Assembly: GCA_000697335.1 (NCBI GenBank) | Contig: JNEM01005883.1 | Location: 1 to 11,967, forward strand | Source: Conidiobolus incongruus B7586 | Taxonomy: Eukaryota; Entomophthoromycota; Entomophthoromycetes; Entomophthorales; Conidiobolaceae | Direction of reading: 5' to 3' | Length of the DNA stretch: 11,967 bases | Shown here: in pieces, positions 8,897 through 11,967 of the stretch | How positions within the stretch are numbered: position 1 is the first letter of the stretch | Layout: every line of letters begins with the position of its first letter | Notes under the pieces: model-generated | The model's input: the letters and a program-made list of their open reading frames with translations, nothing else | Databases searched by the model: none | What the model was told of the DNA's origin: nothing | Program-made: the position numbers and the translations under genes

Positions 8897-8924
8897 CCAA
8901 TAATTCTAGCGAAATTGAACCAAT
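8897..8924 (+). promoter_or_regulatory. pair of CCAAT boxes upstream of the P450 TATA box
   Basis: CCAAT occurs at 8897-8901 and again at 8920-8924, both in inverted orientation relative to the gene, about 23 and 46 nt beyond the TATA box. CCAAT boxes bind the Hap/NF-Y complex in fungi in either orientation, and the position suits a core promoter. A chance match to a five-base word is possible, so the call rests on the pair and its place. Confidence 0.4.
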
Positions 8925-8929
8925 TATTA

Positions 8930-9420
8930 TTATTATTATATTCAATTTATTAATTTTTATATTACTGGTATTTATCCGCAAATAAGTGGATTGTTAAATT
9001 AAATTTTGATTGAGTTTTTTATTAGATTTAAAAACAGAGCCAAACTTTGAGTATTAATTTATATATAACAGTACAAATAATTTATGATCAAAATTCATTG
9101 TAATATTATAAAATCACATTAATAATTTCTAATATTTTTATCTTGGTTTTAACTTAAAGATGAAATTTAGTTAATTATAATTCATAAATTTAATGATAAT
9201 AATAATAATATTATTATTTTCATTAATAATAAAAACATATATATAAAAGATCATAAAAACTAGAAGTGGAATATCAATAAAGATAAAATTTTCTTTAAAT
9301 TTGGAAGTTAGATATTTTATAAATTAAGGTATTTTACTGGTAAATTTACAATATAAGCTTAATAATTCTAATTTTTCTAATATGTTTTTGATGATGTTAA
9401 ATATCAGGTATTACGCGAAA
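8930..9420. repeat. AT-rich spacer with short trinucleotide runs
   Basis: No gene is visible. A (TTA)n run follows the distal CCAAT box near 8924-8939, and (AAT)4(ATT)3 lies at 9198-9218, of which 9201-9218 is a perfect 18-bp palindrome that could extrude as a hairpin. These simple repeats are typical of such DNA. Confidence 0.55.
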
Positions 9421-9426
9421 GTATAA

Positions 9427-9612
9427 ATGGAACAATTTCAAATTCAAATAGATTGTGAATTATTTGGTTGATTGAAACGTAAACAAGCCCAACATTCTCC
9501 ATTAAATTCAAATAGATTTGATTACTATTTTAGGAATTTAGCGAATTTGGATTTTGATTTAAATCGTGATTCCTTTTGTAGAGTTGAATTATCTATACTG
9601 ATCATTCATTAA
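9427..9612 (+). pseudogene. weak coding remnant of unknown protein
   Basis: From an ATG at 9427 the frame reads 14 codons, meets a TGA at 9469-9471 (after Phe-Gly), and then stays open for 46 codons to a TAA at 9610-9612. The second part is rich in varied residues (L-K-R-K-Q-A-Q-H, R-F-D-Y-Y-F-R-N-L, L-N-R-D-S-F-C-R) rather than the Asn/Lys/Ile repeats expected from random AT-rich DNA. The F-R-N ... N-R-D-S-F pattern faintly recalls the N-terminal part of PIF/Harbinger-type transposases (FRMSRESF), but no catalytic motif follows. I do not recognise the protein. Confidence 0.22.
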
Positions 9613-9619
9613 AATATCC

Positions 9620-10620
9620 AAAATTGTTTTATCGATCTAATTATTCTAATATTATTGTTATAATTGTTAATTCTGAAGTTGGATTTGTTATAATATGGTT
9701 CTAATGAATAATGATTATTAAAGTAACATCCATATATAATGATTTGAAGATATCCTTCCTTGGAGAAAATTTCTGAGGCCATAACATTAATTAGAAGTAA
9801 TTATATTAAGTCACATTGGTTCACTTTTCGAATTTGGTTAATTGAAAAAAGATAAATGAATAAAAAATCATATGCTTAATTTGGTAATCTTTGTGTATAG
9901 TGAATTAAAACATAATTCAAAATATTGATTTGATCATTTGCATGATCAGTTGAATTGTTTCTAGTTACTTCGTGGTTCATTAATCCATTATTAAAAACTG
10001 TGAAAATTGATTATAACAAGTATTTATTCAAATATTTTGTATCCATTAGATTCATTATACTCACAAGGTAATGGTAATTTGTTGAAAAGTCCACTAATAT
10101 TTCGCTATTAAACAAATTCTTATACTCTATTTTATAAATCAAACGGGGTTTGATTATCATTTTCTATTATTAATATGAATCATTAACAATATGAATTATT
10201 AATTAGACCTCAATATAATATTTAGACTTTAATTTAGCTATATGAAATTTATTTACTTTAAATATCAACCAAGCCACAATTGTCCATTGTGATGAGTCCT
10301 TATAATATATATATTATTCAGGGAATTATTTAAAAAATCATAAGTTCAAAAAACAAATTTTATTACTTAAAATATTATCAGAAATTAATATATCAAATTT
10401 ACATGTATACTGCGAATTGTATTTGATCCATGCTGTTTCTAATTCTCCATAATAATTCATAAATATTTGATATGTAATATGACGAAATACTTGAAATAAG
10501 TTGAAATTTCGCTAAAATTAATTCAATGAAAATGTTAAAGTTGATATATGACTTATCTAGTTTGTCATTAGTTTTATCTAAATAATTTAAAATACACTAA
10601 CTGGGATTTATAATCTTTAT
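9620..10620. other. AT-rich spacer without recognisable gene
   Basis: A 35-codon open stretch at 9748-9855 (plus strand) has no family signature. A small perfect hairpin with 8-bp arms AATCAAAC and GTTTGATT around GGG is at 10137-10155. Nothing else structured is visible. Confidence 0.5.
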
Positions 10621-10624
10621 AATA

Positions 10625-10656
10625 TAGGATGGTGCAAATTTAACACCTAATTTTGT
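10625..10656 (+). repeat. orphan mariner-like terminal inverted repeat
   Basis: After a TA dinucleotide, AGGATGGTGCAAATTTAA and then CACCTAATTTTG closely follow the ends of known mariners, for instance the Hsmar1/MADE1 type TTAGGTTGGTGCAAAAGTAA. The orientation would place the element to the right, but no transposase signature follows and no clear partner repeat is found before the end of the window. It could mark a deleted copy, a MITE, or an element whose other end lies outside. Confidence 0.35.
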
Positions 10657-10659
10657 ATC

Positions 10660-11967
10660 AAAGTTCAACTTTTTATATTTCATTTTTTTCAAAATTGTCA
10701 ATATAAATTTCTGTGTAAGTATTAAATCAATCAGATAATAATTCATTTATAGTTATTCGATTCTATTATTAGTAAATGACAATATTCTAATTTAATATCT
10801 CCATTAAACTAAGAAATAAATATAGTCCATTTCAGTTAACTGTGAGCTTGGTTTTTAGCATTAAAAATTTTCCTCATATTTTAAAAATATGGTATAATTT
10901 AAAACTATTTTTTGTAAAATTTGGATAATAATGATCTTTACTCATATTAATATCTAATATTATTATATATAATGTAAAAATCTGACGCTTAGTAATTAGC
11001 TTTACACGCCATCAGATTCTTTGGTTTCTAATATTTATAAACCAGAATAGTTCGATTATTTATGGACAATCAAATATCTAATCAATTCAATAGAGAATAT
11101 TCTAAAGATATTTGAATTATATTTAATTTCTACCATTTTAAATTGAGCTTTTATTAATCGGAGTATAATATATATCTATACTTAAAATTCATATTCTTTG
11201 AAAGATACAAAGCACTAAACTCTCATTTTATTATTTGAAATAATTAATAAATTTCAAAATAATGCTATAAAATACATTACTTATATTCTTAACAAATTAT
11301 TATTAAATAGAAAATATCTAGTGGTTTAAAAAATAAATTCCTATATTATAATCAAGTATTTTATTATGAACCATTATTGTTTTAGGTTTATTCTTAAAGA
11401 TTCTATTTAATTATCATAAATGATCTATCAATTTATCATATTTACTTTGATCAAATTAGATATTTAGAAATTTTAATATCTAATAAATATAGAATTTGGA
11501 AATATACCAAAATTAGAGATAAAATATTAATTAAATTATCTGTTTATACAAAACTTCCAAGTTCATCGAATTAAAAATATCCATAAATAGCTATTGGCTA
11601 CAAATGACTTTTAATATACAATTTTGGAAAATATGTTAGTCAACTCAAATCTGGAAAATTTAATACAAATACTTGTTTAAGCTATTTTGAATTTATATCT
11701 TACTTAAGAAAACCAAATAAAATTAAATAACATTTGCAATATCATCTTTAATCTCTTATAAAAAAACAATTTTAACAATATATTATTAGTTTTTTTTATA
11801 TTAATTAAATCAAAGTTTCAAATTAATAATAAAATTAAAATATACAAACTTTGTAAACTATTTATATATTAAATATATAAAATATTTTAAATATAAATCT
11901 ATATTATTATATTGTTAATTATATTATATTTGAAATATTTTATTAAATAAATTATAAAAAATAAAAA
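10660..11967. other. AT-rich spacer without recognisable gene
   Basis: Stops are dense in all frames and no domain, tRNA or long repeat is visible. The last 200 bases are almost pure A/T. If the mariner-like end at 10625 is real, part of this stretch may be its decayed interior. Confidence 0.55.

Noticed and set aside
11201-11225. AGATACAAAGCACTAAAC as the inverted partner of the terminus at 10625
   Set aside because: Only GATACAAA agrees convincingly, and the core TTTGCACCATCC is missing.

Overview
The window is extremely AT-rich eukaryotic DNA with one intact protein-coding gene, one decayed relative of it, and several small fossils of mobile or coding DNA in long gene-free spacers. A compact gene with a single 58-nt GT-AG intron, a close TATA box and a strongly AT-biased background fits an AT-rich fungus. 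The P450 gene style and base composition would suit an early-diverging lineage such as Entomophthoromycotina (Conidiobolus-like). That placement is inference; nothing here proves it.

Layout from left to right. Bases 1-331 hold the C-terminal end of a mariner-type (Tc1/mariner superfamily) transposase and a probable 3' terminal inverted repeat, with the rest of the element off the left edge. Bases about 1073-1356 form a GC-richer island flanked by 7-bp direct repeats, with an internal TATA box and an AATAAA signal; it looks like a short solo-LTR-like insertion of unknown family. Bases 2662-4130 (minus strand) are a full-length but heavily decayed cytochrome P450 pseudogene. Bases about 4938-5165 are another GC-richer island whose minus strand carries a Cys-rich reading frame resembling remnants of a secreted carbohydrate-binding module; this is tentative. 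Bases 7275-8808 (minus strand) are an intact two-exon microsomal-type cytochrome P450 of 491 residues with its promoter at about 8863-8924. The right third is mostly empty, with one weak coding remnant (9427-9612) and an orphan mariner-like terminal repeat (about 10625-10656).

The two P450 loci lie in the same orientation about 3.1 kb apart and align from start codon to stop codon, including the intron position. They are therefore a DNA-level duplicate pair in which one member survives and the other has lost its heme-ligating cysteine, its oxygen-activation motif, its reading frame and its 3' splice site. I see no gene cluster, CRISPR array, rRNA or tRNA, and no convincing new multi-gene system.
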